Below are positions 41,879 through 53,810 of a stretch of DNA of 58,846 nt, piece by piece; positions within the stretch are counted from its first letter, which is position 1; every line of letters starts with the position of its first letter. The position numbers and the translations under genes are program-made. The DNA comes from Symsagittifera roscoffensis (lineage: Eukaryota > Xenacoelomorpha > Acoela > Convolutidae), in contig NW_026970731.1 in assembly GCF_963678635.1 (NCBI RefSeq), positions 1 to 58,846 of the forward strand, written 5' to 3'. The notes beneath the pieces are model-generated. The model was not told where the DNA came from. It ran no database searches and worked only from the letters and a program-made list of their open reading frames with translations.

Positions 41879-42335
41879 GGGTGCCGGACATCAAGCCGAC
41901 GGGACTTCAAGCCGAATTGTAAAATTAGGGACTTCAAGCCGAATAATATCTTATAAAGTCGTGAAATATGAGCAATTTGAAAACTTTTTTGAAGAAGTTC
42001 TGAATTTCATGATCTTTCTTCACTAGTTATTGGCGTTTGCATATAAATTAAGCTTCCAAATGATGTTCCGGAAAGTTGAAAAGTAAAACATGGTTGGAGA
42101 CATTTTTCATGTTTATAATTTATGCATTTCAAAAACTGGCTGATGTTATTAACGGATGCGAATCACAAGTGGTGCGTTGTCATGAATAACGCTTATTATG
42201 GACTAAATTTGCCAAAGTTTTAGAAAAGCAACACTTTGCAGATGATAAAATAGCGTTTTGGGGTGCTTGTAAAGTTTTAATTTCGGCTTGAAGTCCCTTC
42301 GGTTTGAAGTCCCGTCGGCTTGTTCTCCTAGACCC
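41879..42335. mobile_element. Mutator-like MITE, copy B
   Basis: 457 bp, starting GGGTGCCGGACATCAAGCC and ending TCTCCTAGACCC. The exact 9-bp duplication GTCGGGCTG flanks it (41870-41878 and 42336-42344). The target itself (TCTCGTCGGGCTGATGTCCG) resembles the end of an older copy, so this is a nested insertion. It is close to copy C throughout. Confidence 0.85.
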
Positions 42336-42344
42336 GTCGGGCTG

Positions 42345-43660
42345 ATGTCCGATATCAATCGGTTTGTCAAGTGTTGCAGTGACTTTTTGTCGTCTTAATT
42401 ACTGTAGGAGTTGTTTGATGTTATGGCTGTTCAAAAGAGCAACTATAACTCGAACTGTAACTGAAACTGTTTTGTTACTCAAACAGTTACGTTCATTCAA
42501 TGAATCGAACAATTTGCATATTATATTTTAAAGTCTAACTGACAATAAGGAGCAAAAACGAACTTTGTCGAAACAAACTTAGGTGGTTAAAATTTTTTCA
42601 CTTACGTTCAGTTTATCTTCAATAGATTTGCTTAAAAGTTACCAAATCTGTCGGGTTTGAAACTTCAATAAAAAAATAAGCTACCTTAATGTATCAAATT
42701 GAAATGTTTTAATCGCATTTAATCATTTCAGTTCATTCAAAATATCTTACAAACAAGAATTTTCTGAGGCAGAAGAAAAAAACTCCTATTGGTTAGTTTT
42801 TTAATCAGATTTTTTTCAGTCTGGAGAGTTAGTTTTATTTTTACCAAACCTACTTTTTATCAGACCACAATGTAATAAATCAATTAGGATAAGATAAAAT
42901 TAGTGGAAGAACCGAAGTAGAAGGAGTGCGGTCAAAACGTAGACAACCTTTGTTTCATTCCGGTAAAAAAGTAGTCGAAGGCTATATTAACCAACCCGAA
43001 TCAAGAACAGGAAGCAAACTCTTGAAATAAAAATTATAAATTATTTAATTCCTACGTTTGCATCTTGTTCTCGATCCTTGTTGGTTAATATAGTAGCTGC
43101 CTACTTTATGATGTGTGTAATTTATGACTCGTCTACTTTTTTGCTACGTAACCGAAGAGGAAACAGTTAAAGCAAACAACACCACGCTGAGAAACCGTGA
43201 AATCCGGGGGCTATTTTCATGGGCAAAAAACTCATGGGCAAAGTATCGAAAACAAAAACTGAAAGAAATTGAATGAAGCAATGTTTTGCTTGGTTTATTA
43301 CGAAACCCTTAAAATATAAAATTTGTTCCAATTCGCCGGCGGTCAGTGACAATTTGAAAATTTTGCATATTTCTGCCGTTTTCATATACGGCCAAAATTA
43401 TTATTAAGTCCCTGGAAATGCTTACTTCCGTTAAAATAATCACGATTTCTTTCCAAGTCTTAGAATTCTGATATATATATTTGGCTGATTTATATTTTCG
43501 AGAATTTGGTCCTTCGCCTATGAGGGATTCCACCGTGAAATCCTTGTCTTTAACCAAACTAACTGGCGTCATTAGATCTGTCAATCAATTTTGTTTATCA
43601 AATCTGATAAAAAGTCCATGTTATTACGTTTCTGTTACAAGATCGAGATTGTAAAAAATC
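42345..43660. other. unannotated DNA with a small hairpin element
   Basis: No gene. Around 42961-43148 the left arm GTAAAAAAGTAG...GGCTATATTAACCAAC is matched, inverted, by GTTGGTTAATATAG...CTACTTTTTTGC, which suggests a ~190-bp fold-back element. Confidence 0.45.
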
Positions 43661-44012
43661 GGCCCGGTGGTCAGTCAATAGGCAGAATGGTCTAAGTGCA
43701 GAATCGATCCAAGAGCAGAATAACAGAAGAAAAACTAACTTTTATAAACTAATCAGTGAATGAAGTATAAGAATTGTCAATATTAACAAACAAACGAAAT
43801 TTATATACATTTTTGAGTATTGTAATTGAGATTTTAAAAAAAAACTAATAAAAAAATTGATGAAAATATTCACTTCATGCATCATGTATTCACTTTCTTG
43901 GTAATTTTATCAATTTTCGTAATTTTATTAAGTAATTAATTTTCTGTTTTCCTGTTCTGGGACACTTTCTGTTCTTAGACCATTCTGCTAATTGATCCGC
44001 CTCCTGCCGGCC
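43661..44012. mobile_element. small inverted-repeat element (AGCAGAATGGTCTAA family), copy 2
   Basis: Left CAATAGGCAGAATGGTCTAA and right TTAGACCATTCTGCTAATTG are inverted repeats with few changes relative to copy 1. The interior is AT-rich and similar to copy 1, including CAAGAGCAGAA. Confidence 0.7.
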
Positions 44013-44044
44013 CCGTTTTTTGTTTTTTTTTCCAAATTTAATAG

Positions 44045-45280
44045 TTGCACTCGTTTACTGCGTTTTTATGTCGCATCGTTTTTTGCTAGCGCAGATTATT
44101 TAAAATGAAGGCGGAGCAATAAGCAGAATGATCTAATTGCAATGGGGAAATCATTAACTTAAGACACTACAAGGACACGCAGACATTTCAATGAAATAAA
44201 CTAATAACAGAAAGCAGGATTTTAATCATACGGCAGAACTTAACCCTTTCTTCAGAAATCTGATGAAGTTCATGAATAATTTCTGAAATTTTTTCTCCGA
44301 AAAACACAGCTATAATGGTACTTGCAAGAAGTTAAGCGAATGGAAACTCCTCAAAGACTGAGCTTACCCGACTCAAATTCATGCGATTCTTGTTTTTTTT
44401 CTGTTATGCTAAGTGTAAATTTTTTCTAACAACCGGATGTTTGCTGGAGGGCGAAACTGAGCAAAATGATTTTCTAGAGCAGCAATTTTGCTTATATAAC
44501 TGCAGGATCCTTCGGAGCTTGGTAAGTTTTCTATTTTTGGACTCTCTAGTATGCAATTAAAATCTGTTTTGGCGGCCTAGAAACCGTTTAGAAACACGAA
44601 CAATCCCAAAACGCCTCAGTTTGCAGTGGTAATTTGATAATTGTCGCATTATTAGGTGTTGCGCGTTATTGTAGAGCCATAAAACAATTTCATCTTAAGT
44701 TTATTTCCTTGTTTACAGATTTTTGACAAAAGTTCGAAACTCCTGATGTCTTTTTTTAACGGGAGTTTAATTCAACACCTGCCCGGTTCAAACTGGTCGA
44801 CTTGTGATCAGACCTATTGGACCCAAAAGAAATTGTGATTCGAAGCATTCGATTGAAACAATCTATGATTTGAGCCACCAGACTAAAAACATTTGTGATC
44901 AGACTAAAGTTCGACCGAGCATAAAATTTTTGACTGGAGTCCGACCAAAAAAAATTATGAGTACCAAGCTCGAGCGAAAAAATCTACGACTGAAGAAAAG
45001 TAGACTGAATCACGTTCAAACTGTTGCGACCTTTTGGTTAAAACTCAAATTGGTTTCAAACCAACATTTCAGTAGCTGGCTCTGTTCCAGTTCCCCCCTA
45101 TCAAACTCAATTTTGAAAAGCTTATTCAACGTTGTCATAATGCAATGAAATTTGGCGTGGTGAACAAATCGACAACTGTGAACAGATTTGTTTTTCATAT
45201 TTTATAGCGTAACATCACGCATTTAGCCGTAACAACACGTGAAACAAACATAAAACTCAGTATTTTGAAAGGGGGAATAA
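44045..45280. repeat. 1.24-kb tandem duplication, unit 1
   Basis: Matches 45281-46537 closely throughout, from TTGCACTCGTTTACTGCG to TTTTGAAAGGGGGAA. It contains a partial AGCAGAATGATCTAA element end near 44113 and GATCAGAC / GTCCGACC motifs repeated several times. The short frames read from it differ between units and are not supported as genes. Confidence 0.85.
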
Positions 45281-46537
45281 TTGCACTCGTTTACTGCGCT
45301 TTTATGTCGCATCTTTCCTGCTAGCGCAGAATATTTAAAATGAAGGCGGGTCAATAAGCAGAATGATCTAATTGCAATGGGGAAAGCATTAACTTAAGAC
45401 ACTACAAGACACGCAGATATTTCAATGAAATAAACTAATAACAGAGAGCAGGATTTCAATCATACGGCAGAACTTAACCCTTTCTTCAGAAATCTGTTGA
45501 AGATCATGAATAATTTCTGAACTTCTTTTTCTCCGAAAAACACAGCTATAATGGTACTTGCAAGAAGTTAAGCGAATGGAAACTCCTCAAAGACTGAGCT
45601 TACCCGACTCAAATTCATGCGATTCTTGTTTTTTTTCTGTTATGCTAAGTGTAAATTTTTTCTAACAACCGCATGTTTGCTGGAGGGCAAAACTGAGCAA
45701 AATATTTTTCTAGAGCAGCAAATTTTCTTTATATAACTGCAGGATCTTTCGGAGCCTGGTAAGTTTTCTATTTTTGGACTCTCTAGTATGCAATTAAAAT
45801 CTGTTTTGGCGGCCTGGAAACCATTTAGAAACACGAACAATCCGAAAACGCCTCCAGCTTGCAGTGGAATTTCAATAATTGTCGCATTATTAAATGTTGC
45901 GCGTTTTAAGAAGCGCACGATTGTGTTATTGTAGAGCCATAAAACAATTTTATCTTAAGTTTATTTCCTTGTTTACAGATTTTTGACAAAAATTCGAAAC
46001 TCTTGGTGCCTTTTTTAAACGTGAGTTTAATTCGACACCTGCCCGGGTCAAATTGGTCGACTTGTGATCAGACAGACCTATTCGACCCCAAAAAATTGTG
46101 ATTCGAAGCATTCGATCGAAACAATCTATGATTCGAGCCACACGACTAAAAAAATTTGTGATCAGACTCAAGTTCGACCGAGCATAAAATGTTTGACTGG
46201 AGTCCGACCGAAAAAAAATACGAGTACCAAGCTCGAGCAAAAAAATCTTCGACTGAAGAAAAGTAGACTGAAGCACGTTCAAACTGTTGCGACCTTTTGG
46301 TTAAAACTCAATTTGGTTTCCAACCAACATTTCAGTAGCTGGCTCTGTTCCAGTTCCCCCCCTTTCAAACTCAATTTTGAAAAGCTTATTTAACGTTCAT
46401 AATGCAATGAAATTTGGCGTGTTGAACAAATCGACAACTGTGAACAGATTTGTTTTTTGATATTTATAGCGTAACATCACGCATTTAGCCGTATTAACAC
46501 GTAAAACAAACATAAAACTCGGTATTTTGAAAGGGGG
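45281..46537. repeat. 1.24-kb tandem duplication, unit 2
   Basis: Second copy of 44045-45280, with small indels such as an insertion near 45905-45930 that unit 1 lacks. Confidence 0.85.
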
Positions 46538-47277
46538 AACTGGAAAAGAGCCCAGTAGCATCTAGGTTTGTAGACATTTGCCGATTTTTGATCCTAATTC
46601 GACCCAACTTCAAGCTGGTTTCGTACCTAGTTCGGCACTGATTTGACCCTAGTTCGACCCTGATTTGGTCGAACGACTTCGGTCTGATCATATATCGACC
46701 AGTTTGACCCGGGTGAGCAATTTCGAAGGCGTGAAATTAAAAAGTTAGCCTAAATTAAAGAGCATCTGTTTGTTTTTGCAAAGCAAATGGATAATTAGTG
46801 CACACGTTTCTGTTCAATCAACGGTCACAAATTGTTTTCCTATTCCACCAAAAAAATTTAACGTCTGAAATCTCTTAAAACCAAACACCCATAAAAATTG
46901 CAGTATCATTGACTCCATTTAATATTTTTCCCGGCCTCTTTTGTGCTATCGTTACTAAATGCAAAAAGTTTTAAACGAGCGTGGGCCTATTTGTTTTGTA
47001 TCACCAATCAACTTGGTGGGACTTTCAGACAAGGCTACTCAAAATTACCTGATTGTTTTTCTGAGAAAAAAGAAACCGATTAACTTCCTACTGTTCCTTT
47101 CAAACTTTTTAAGGCTTATTTGCCGTAATAGAGTCCTGTCGTTTCATTTACTTAGCACCGGTATGTACATTTCGAATTTACTAATTGCTTACATTTTGGA
47201 TGTTTCTCAATAAATGGAATGCTTTCAGTTCGTTTCATTTCCAACAACGGCAAAGAGTGGATTGGGGGATCTGGATA
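46538..47277. other. unannotated DNA
   Basis: Right flank of the duplication with several TTCGACC/GTTTGACC motifs (46590-46720), then AT-rich DNA without a supported gene. Confidence 0.4.
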
Positions 47278-47279
47278 TA

Positions 47280-48188
47280 CCCGCACCGGAGTTCCATGGA
47301 TCATAATCGATTATAATGGAAAAATGTTGTCTAAAATGTTGTCATTATAATCCATTGTTGTGGCAAATTTAGACCACGTAATCGATTATGTGGTCATTAA
47401 AATCGATTTTTTTCGAAAAATAAAATCCATTATAATCCATTAAAATCCAATTTTTTCTCTAACATAATCGATTATTTTGTCAAGAAAATCCATTATAATC
47501 CATTTTATTTCGTTAATTAGGCTATTCTAACTTCAGTTCTATCTATGTCTGGAAGAAAAAAGCATGTTTAAAATGTCAAATTACAAAGTTTTCCTAAAAA
47601 CGTGCAGTCATCTAATATAATCGATTATTTTGTCAAGAAAATCCATTATAATCTATTTTATTTCGTTAATTAGGCTATTCTATCTTCAGTTCTATCTATG
47701 TGTAGAAGAAAAAAGCATGTTTAAAATGTAAAATTACAAAGTTTTCCTAAAAACATGCAGTCATATTTTGTCATGTTTGGGGCAAAAATCAATTTGAGGT
47801 CGCACAATTTCAATTTTTTTTCTCAAAAATTTGAAAAAAAGTGTTCAAAAAAAACTTATGAAATTATACTGAAGAGAATTTATTCCAATTTAAGCAACTG
47901 ACATTGGTATCATCTTTTCTGAAAAATTAAAAGAAGAAACTTGCAATTATAATCGACTATAATCGATTAAAAATGGATTATTTTGCCTCGAAAAGAAGTT
48001 TCATTTTTATTCAAAAATAATCGATTATAATCGATTATAATTGATTATATACGGATTTTATTGATTTGAAAAATAGTTTCAATATAATCCATTTTTAATT
48101 GATTTTAATCGATTATTATCGAAATTTATTGAGACAGACCACGAAAATTCAATATAATCGATTATTATCCATGGAACTCCGGTGCGGG
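47280..48188. mobile_element. inverted-repeat element rich in ATAATCGATTATAAT, copy 1, TA target duplication
   Basis: Left CCCGCACCGGAGTTCCATGG and right CCATGGAACTCCGGTGCGGG are perfect 20-bp inverted repeats, and the homology continues with one change for another ~15 bp. TA flanks both sides (47278-47279 and 48189-48190), as in Tc1/mariner-type insertions. The interior is built of many copies of ATAATCGATTATAATGGATT and contains one ~180-bp internal direct repeat (near 47460-47580 and 47625-47765). No transposase ORF. Confidence 0.8.
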
Positions 48189-48776
48189 TAACTTCGAACC
48201 CACCAGCAGCCAGCTCTTTGACCGACCGTCAATCTAATCGTCTCCTTTATCCGAGTGAAATTACTAGACCTGCCCTTGACTACTAAAACGAAGATAGTTC
48301 AAGGTAAACAGATTAGCCACCAATTTTCCCTCAGCAAATCAGGTTGAACTTAACTTTATTTAATATCTCAACGTTTTGGAAGAACATTCGATCACATTTC
48401 CTTGAATAATTTGATTGATATCTATCCTGATGTCGGATCATTTTAAACGCATTTCGTATCTGAAATTAGTCAAATTAAAAATTTTGATTCTAAAAAATTT
48501 TCAATTATAAGCTCGTTGTCAAATTCGATCATTCATTTTTTAAAACCGGTAATATGTAGGAAACGAGCTGAAAAAGATAAAATATATAGAACAATTTGAT
48601 CCAACTTTAAACAATTTCTATCACTTTGTTCACTTGATATTGACAAATAAACCTGAAGATATCTAAGAAGCTTTATTTGTCCATCAAATAAATTTATTCG
48701 GCTGTGGGAAAATTCAAACTTATTTTTGTGTGCTTTTACTTAAACGAGGTTGAAATTTGATTTTCCGCCAGTAAAA
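48189..48776. other. unannotated AT-rich DNA
   Basis: No supported gene or repeat. Confidence 0.4.
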
Positions 48777-49252
48777 TTTTGGTACTACTATGATAGAGTG
48801 ATCACTCGAAAAAGCAACTATGATAGAGAGGTCCCGCATGCATTTCGCATGTTATTATTTTGAAAACTAATTTGTGTATAAATTATTCATTTAAAAATCT
48901 TTCAAAATATGTTCAGCCAGAAACTTTTCAGATTGAAAATTGTAATCACTATTGTTTATATATTGAAGTTTGCTCGCTTTACTTTATTTTACGGTTCAAC
49001 AACCATATAATTGGGTTGACTTATTTGACATCAAAACCCACTATTGGCGTTTTTTTTTAATTTTCAACCTTAAAATGTTGAGGGGGAGCTTTTAAGAGGT
49101 AACAAAACATGAAATTTGTTTGAAAATAAACTGCGACATATCTTTCTGAAAGGCGTAATCATAATTATTAAACGATTTGAGAGCTCTAGGTGTCTTATTC
49201 TCAAGGGACCTGGTTATTTTCAAGGGACCACTCTATCATAGTAGTACCAAAA
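48777..49252. mobile_element. 476-bp inverted-repeat element (TTTTGGTACTACTATGATAGAGTG ends)
   Basis: The 24 bases from 48777 match, inverted, 49229-49252. A second inner pair (CTATGATAGAGAGGTCCC / GGGACCACTCTATCATAG) reinforces the fold. No ORF and no certain target duplication. Confidence 0.7.
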
Positions 49253-49280
49253 CTTGGTTTCAGAATTTTTCCAACTCAAG

Positions 49281-49885
49281 AGTTGAAGAAGCGTAAAAAA
49301 GAACTTGAAAAAACAGTTTGACTCACACAAAATTATTTGCCACACTGTAACAAAAACTCAATGAATCATCCATACATTTCAGTGACGCTAATTGTCTGAC
49401 TTTGCTGTAGCTTAATCGTGTCTTTCCCATTTATAGCCCTACCCCCAAGTAATTTCAATGTCTCCGGTTAATTGGTTCAGTTAATTTGTCAGAAGAAACC
49501 TTTTATGGACCTACTAATCAAGTGCTCATTTTAGTGGGCGGTGGGTGGGTGTGTTTCAATTTGAATGGTTCCCTAGAGCCACTATTTATAACAGAAAAGA
49601 CTTAAGCGGTGCGACTTAAGAAAAGACTTAAGCGGTGCGACTTAAGAAAAGACTTAAGCGGTGCGACTTAAAAAAAAGACTTATGCGGCGCGACTTAAGA
49701 AAAGACCTAAGTGGACTTAAGAAAAGACTTAAGCGGTGCGACTTAAAAAAAAGACTTATGCGGCGCGACTTAAGAAAAGACCTAAGTGGCGAGACTTACA
49801 AAAAGACTTAAGCGGCGCGACTTAAGAAAAGATTTAAGAGCAGTGACTTAAGAAAAAACTTAAGCGAAGCGACCTAAAAAAAAGA
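49281..49885. repeat. direct duplication, unit 1 (unique part plus minisatellite)
   Basis: From AGTTGAAGAAGCGTAAAAAA it matches 50333-50838 almost exactly for about 320 bp, then both run into a 26-bp minisatellite with different copy number. A homologous join inside the minisatellite could explain the duplication. Confidence 0.85.
49600..49885. repeat. 26-bp minisatellite (GACTTAAGCGGCGCGACTTAAGAAAA type), block 1
   Basis: Head-to-tail units around AAGCGGTGCGACTTAAGAAA. Each unit holds two CTTAAG palindromes around a CG-rich core. Confidence 0.9.
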
Positions 49886-50332
49886 TAACCCTAAAAACCT
49901 ACTTTAAAACCTACTTTAAATTGTAAAAATTTCGTAATATGCCAGTGAGTTTTGAATGGTTTTTAATATTATAATTTCCAGCGCGGTATAAAACAAAATC
50001 TGGAAAAAAATCAAGGGTTATTTTCGAATGATAACCTGGACGATGAGTGTTTTCGGAATCACAACCTTTTTTGGTGCTTATATCTTTATTAAACAACAAG
50101 TTATTTTTCATTGAAGTTATTGAAAGGGAAAAACTAATATGATATACTTCTCATTAAACTATGGTAATGGGAGGTGTTTTTTACGTCTTTATGTTTTTTT
50201 TAGTTTTGTTGTTTTATTTCTCCAGTATATTTGGCTCATAAATTTTTTATTTGAACAGCCCAACTTTGTGTCAATAAAACAGCATGACAAACTGATTGTT
50301 AAGAAAACGAAACTAAGAGAAGAATACTTCAA

Positions 50333-50838
50333 GAGTTGAAGAAGCGTAAAAAAGAACTTGAAAAAACAGTTTGACTCACACAAAATTATTTGCCACACTG
50401 TAACAAAAACTCAATGAATCATCCATACATTTCAGTGACGCTAATTGTCTGACTTTGCTGTAGCTTAATCGTGTCTTTCCCATTTATAGCCCTACCCCCA
50501 AGTAATTTCAATATCTCCGGTTAATTGGTTCAGTTAATTTGTCAGAAGAAACCTTTTATGGACCTACTAATCAAGTGCTCATTTTAGTGGGCGGTGGGTG
50601 GGTGTGTTTCAATTTGAATGGTTCCCTAGAGCCACTATTTATAACAGAAAAGACTTAAGCGGTGCGACTTAAGAAAAGACTTAAGCGGTGCGACTTAAAA
50701 GAAAAGACTTATGCGGCGCGACTTAAGAAAAGACCTAAGTTGCGAGACTTACAAAAAAACTTAAGCGGCGCGACTTCAGAAAAGATTTAAGAGCAGTGAC
50801 TTAAGAAAAAACTTAAGCGAAGCGACCTAAAAAAAAGA
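50333..50838. repeat. direct duplication, unit 2
   Basis: Second copy of 49281-49885 at an offset of 1,052 bp. It continues into the longer minisatellite. Confidence 0.85.
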
Positions 50839-51515
50839 CTACAGCAGTGCGACATAAGAAAAGACTTAAGCGGCTCGACTTAAGAAAAAACTCACAGCGA
50901 GATTTATGAAAAGACTTAAGCGGCGCGACTTAGGAAAAGACTTAAGCGGCGCGACATAAGAAAATATTTAAGAGGAGTGATTTAAGAAAAGACTGACGGC
51001 GCGACTTAAGAAAAGACTTAAGCGGCGCGACTTAAGATAAGACCGACGGCGCGACTTAAGAAAAGACCTAAAAGGCGTGAATTAAGAAAAGACTGAAGCG
51101 GCGCGACTTAGGAAAAAACCGGCGCCGCAACTTAAGATAAGACTGACGGTGCGACTTAAGAAACGACTTAAGAGCGCGACTTAAGATAAGACCGACGGCG
51201 CGACTTAAGAAAAGACCTAAAAGGCGCGACTTAAGAAAAGACCTAACAGGCGCGACTTAAGAAAAGACTGAAGCGGTGCGAATTGATAAAAGACCGACGC
51301 CGCGACTAAAAAAAATTTAAGCGGAGCGACTTAAGATAAGACCGATGGCACGACTTAAGAAAAGACCTAAAAGGCGCGACTTAAGAAAAGACCTAACAGG
51401 CGCGACTTAAGAAAAGACTGAAGCGGTGCGAATTGATAAAAGACCGACGCCGCGACTAAAAAATATTTAAGCGGAGCGACTTAAGATAAGACCGATGGCA
51501 CGACTTAAGAAAATA
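50646..51515. repeat. 26-bp minisatellite, block 2 with higher-order repeat
   Basis: About 30 diverged units of GGCGCGACTTAAGAAAAGAC. A higher-order unit of about 154 bp (from AGACCTAAAAGGCGCGACTT to the next such start) is seen twice near 51205-51505. Confidence 0.85.
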
Positions 51516-51539
51516 CTTTTGGTATTTTGCTCTGTGGTG

Positions 51540-51770
51540 CATGTCGCGGCTTTTTATTCTCAGTCGCGCCGGTCTGGAATTGAAAATTTTCAGTCGCGCC
51601 GGTCGCGCCATTTCCGACGGTGTTTTGAGTCGGGTCGGTCGCGGTGGTTTTTCAGGCGCGCCGGTCTTCAATTGCCAAGTTTCGGTCAGGCCGGTCTGGA
51701 ATTGCCAATATAAAGTCGCGCCGGTTTGTAATTGCCAAATTTTAGTCGCGCCGGCCTTTTCTTAATCGCG
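51540..51770. repeat. GC-rich minisatellite (AGTCGCGCCGGTCTGGAATTG type)
   Basis: About six units of roughly 33-38 bp with the core GTCGCGCCGGTC followed by GGAATTGCCAA or variants. It is in the opposite sense to block 2, and the inverted junction is near 51520-51540. The frames read through it are repeat artefacts. Confidence 0.8.
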
Positions 51771-51959
51771 GACCTGGACCCGGATATCGACTACTTGACT
51801 TCAATTGCAAGACTTGCAACCGTTTTTTCAAAAATGGCTGTGCTCTCAATCTCCGAAAATAGGTAAAATATAAAGTTTCAAAAGCTTGAACAAGGAGAGC
51901 GTTTTTCGGAAAATAACCTCTCGAACAATAAATGCTTCATCACAATTTCATCCGAACCT

Positions 51960-52408
51960 AAAATGATAACAGTAACAAGTTAATGCAAAAACGTTCCAAA
52001 ACAAGCCCTCACAGGACCGGTAAATGTTCCTGAAACAAGTTTGAACCAAATTAAACCGAAAAGAAAAAATAGGAGCGGAACAAAAATTGCTAATTTTAAC
52101 CTTTAATCAAGAAAAATGTAATACTAGAGATTCGAGAGTCTCCTAGAAGATCGGGAGACTAGAAGCAAAACCATCTTGCATGCCTGTTTATAATACATTT
52201 AGTTTAGTTCTCTAGGCCGCCAACTGATCATTTGCGTAGTTACTTTAATTCAATTATTTTCTAGCACGCTTGTTATTTTTTATTTCATTTTAGAATCTCA
52301 TTTCATTCTACGCTTTGAGCGTGAACACCCTCCGCCCCTAAACATGGAAGAAACAGAGCAAGCTAAATAATTAGCCGAAAGAGTTTGCTCGTTACAGTCT
52401 TAACGAGG
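51960..52408. repeat. diverged segmental duplicate of 55990-56917 (empty site of MITE copy C)
   Basis: Both copies share the order TTTGCGTAGTTA, CAATTATTTTCTAGCACGCTTGT, CTACGCTTTGAG or TTTACGCTTTGAG, GGAAGAA and a final TCTCAATGAGGG-type end. Here ATTATTTTC occurs once with no insertion, which is the pre-insertion state of copy C. Confidence 0.65.
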
Positions 52409-52869
52409 GCGGGTTTTGCGTAAAAATTCTGTCCATAGTTAAGATTAACAATTTGAGCGAGACGGTAGTACCCACGCAAACTATCGGGCTCATTCGCCCA
52501 TACAAGGTTGCCTGTTTTAAAAGTGAAGTTAGATTGGGTGTGCCACTTGACACTTTTATTCTGTAAAAATTACAGTTTCTCGAAGCCAACCAGACCAAAT
52601 AGCGTTAGGTTACGTTTGCGCTCGCACGTACCTTTTCTTGTGCTTGAAGTGTTCCCCAGGTGAAAGTGAAGGAACTCTTGCGGCAGGTTTCCCAAGCAAA
52701 ATATGATTTGGGTTAACGCTTCTAATTCACGTGAATGAGTTATAACTTGAAAAGTTTGCTTCGAATTCAAAGCTTGCTTAATTAAGCAGAGCAGTGTTCC
52801 TGACACGTTTTCAGTAACTCGCATACTGCCAAGTAGATCGTAGGAGAATTTTACGCTTCGGAGAAAGCG
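52409..52869. other. unannotated DNA, higher GC than its surroundings
   Basis: A short minus frame (52570-52824) is not recognised. It may be more of the decayed retroelement that follows. Confidence 0.35.
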
Positions 52870-53810
52870 CTCTCAGAAGCCACTATGATGGGGTGCGCCC
52901 GGCGGTCTAAATTTTGAAGCTAAAGGTTTTTGTGCAAAAATGGTCGGAGCCATGCCGAACCACTCCCATATGAATAAAGGTTGGTTGCTCACATTCGAGA
53001 CGTTCCAACTTGGTAACTCGGACATAAATGACTGAGTGATACTAACTTTGCCTTTGCGATATGTTACACATTGAGTTACGATAGACTAGAGTAGTCGACG
53101 CAAGCCAAGTTTTGCATATGTTTGAAACAGAGCGCATGTAGTTAGTCTAAATAAATTTGTTAAAATTGCTTAGGTTGGAGGTTTCGTGCCAAAAAACGAA
53201 CTATGATATGCCGGGCGATGAGTAATATTGGTTGTATTTAATAAGTGAGCTACTCAGCCAACGGAATAAATTATACCACCGGGACGGAGAAAAGGAGAGT
53301 GTGTGGCAGTCTTACACTTGCTCTTTAAAATAGTGCTTTCACCTCAAGAGAAAAAGTCCCATGTGAGCAAGCTGATCAATTAGATTTTCTGCAGTGTCAA
53401 GTTCAACGGGGTCGGTGATCCACAAGTCCGTACCTCGGAAGTGCTTTTGTGAAGGCCTTTCTCTCAATTTGAGCGCGATGATTAAATTATTCATTGTGAA
53501 ACAATTGAACCTCTCCCAATCGAACTCATGGTCGGTTTTGGAAGAATTGACATCGGTGACTAAAAAAGATTTTGTCCGCAAACAGGTATCGCCATAACAA
53601 GATGGTCTTTTTAAAAGAGTATCATTGATCATACGTTGGTCGTGTTTAAACTGCCAATCATAAGTTCTAACAATGCTCAGACAAGAAAACCCAACTGCTA
53701 TAAACACTAAATGTTCCTCGTTGATTGAAACGTCCGCAAAAGACCTTGAAATCTTGCAGGTTTTATCAAATTGCCAGGAGCAAAAGACATTGAAACTTTG
53801 CAAATTTAAT
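52870..53810 (-). pseudogene. decayed BEL/Pao-like integrase relic
   Basis: On the minus strand a 154-codon open piece (53803-53339) includes DWERFNCFTMNNLIIALKLR and ELDTAENLIDQLAHMGLF. These resemble the integrase linker of BEL/Pao elements (RFSSxxKLxRVxAxxLRF...LTxEELxxAExxLI). Further down, near 52915-52875, another frame reads SKFRPPGAPHHSGF, like the conserved PPxAPHFGG of their integrase core. The pieces are in different frames with stops between, so the gene is dead. The family assignment is by motif memory. Confidence 0.4.

Noticed and set aside
44804-46393. Paired 109-114 aa ORFs (MIRPIGPKRNCDSK / MIRQTYSTPKNCDSK)
   Set aside because: Lys/Thr-rich readings of GATCAGAC/GTCCGACC-type repeats, with indel differences between the two duplicated units and no domain.
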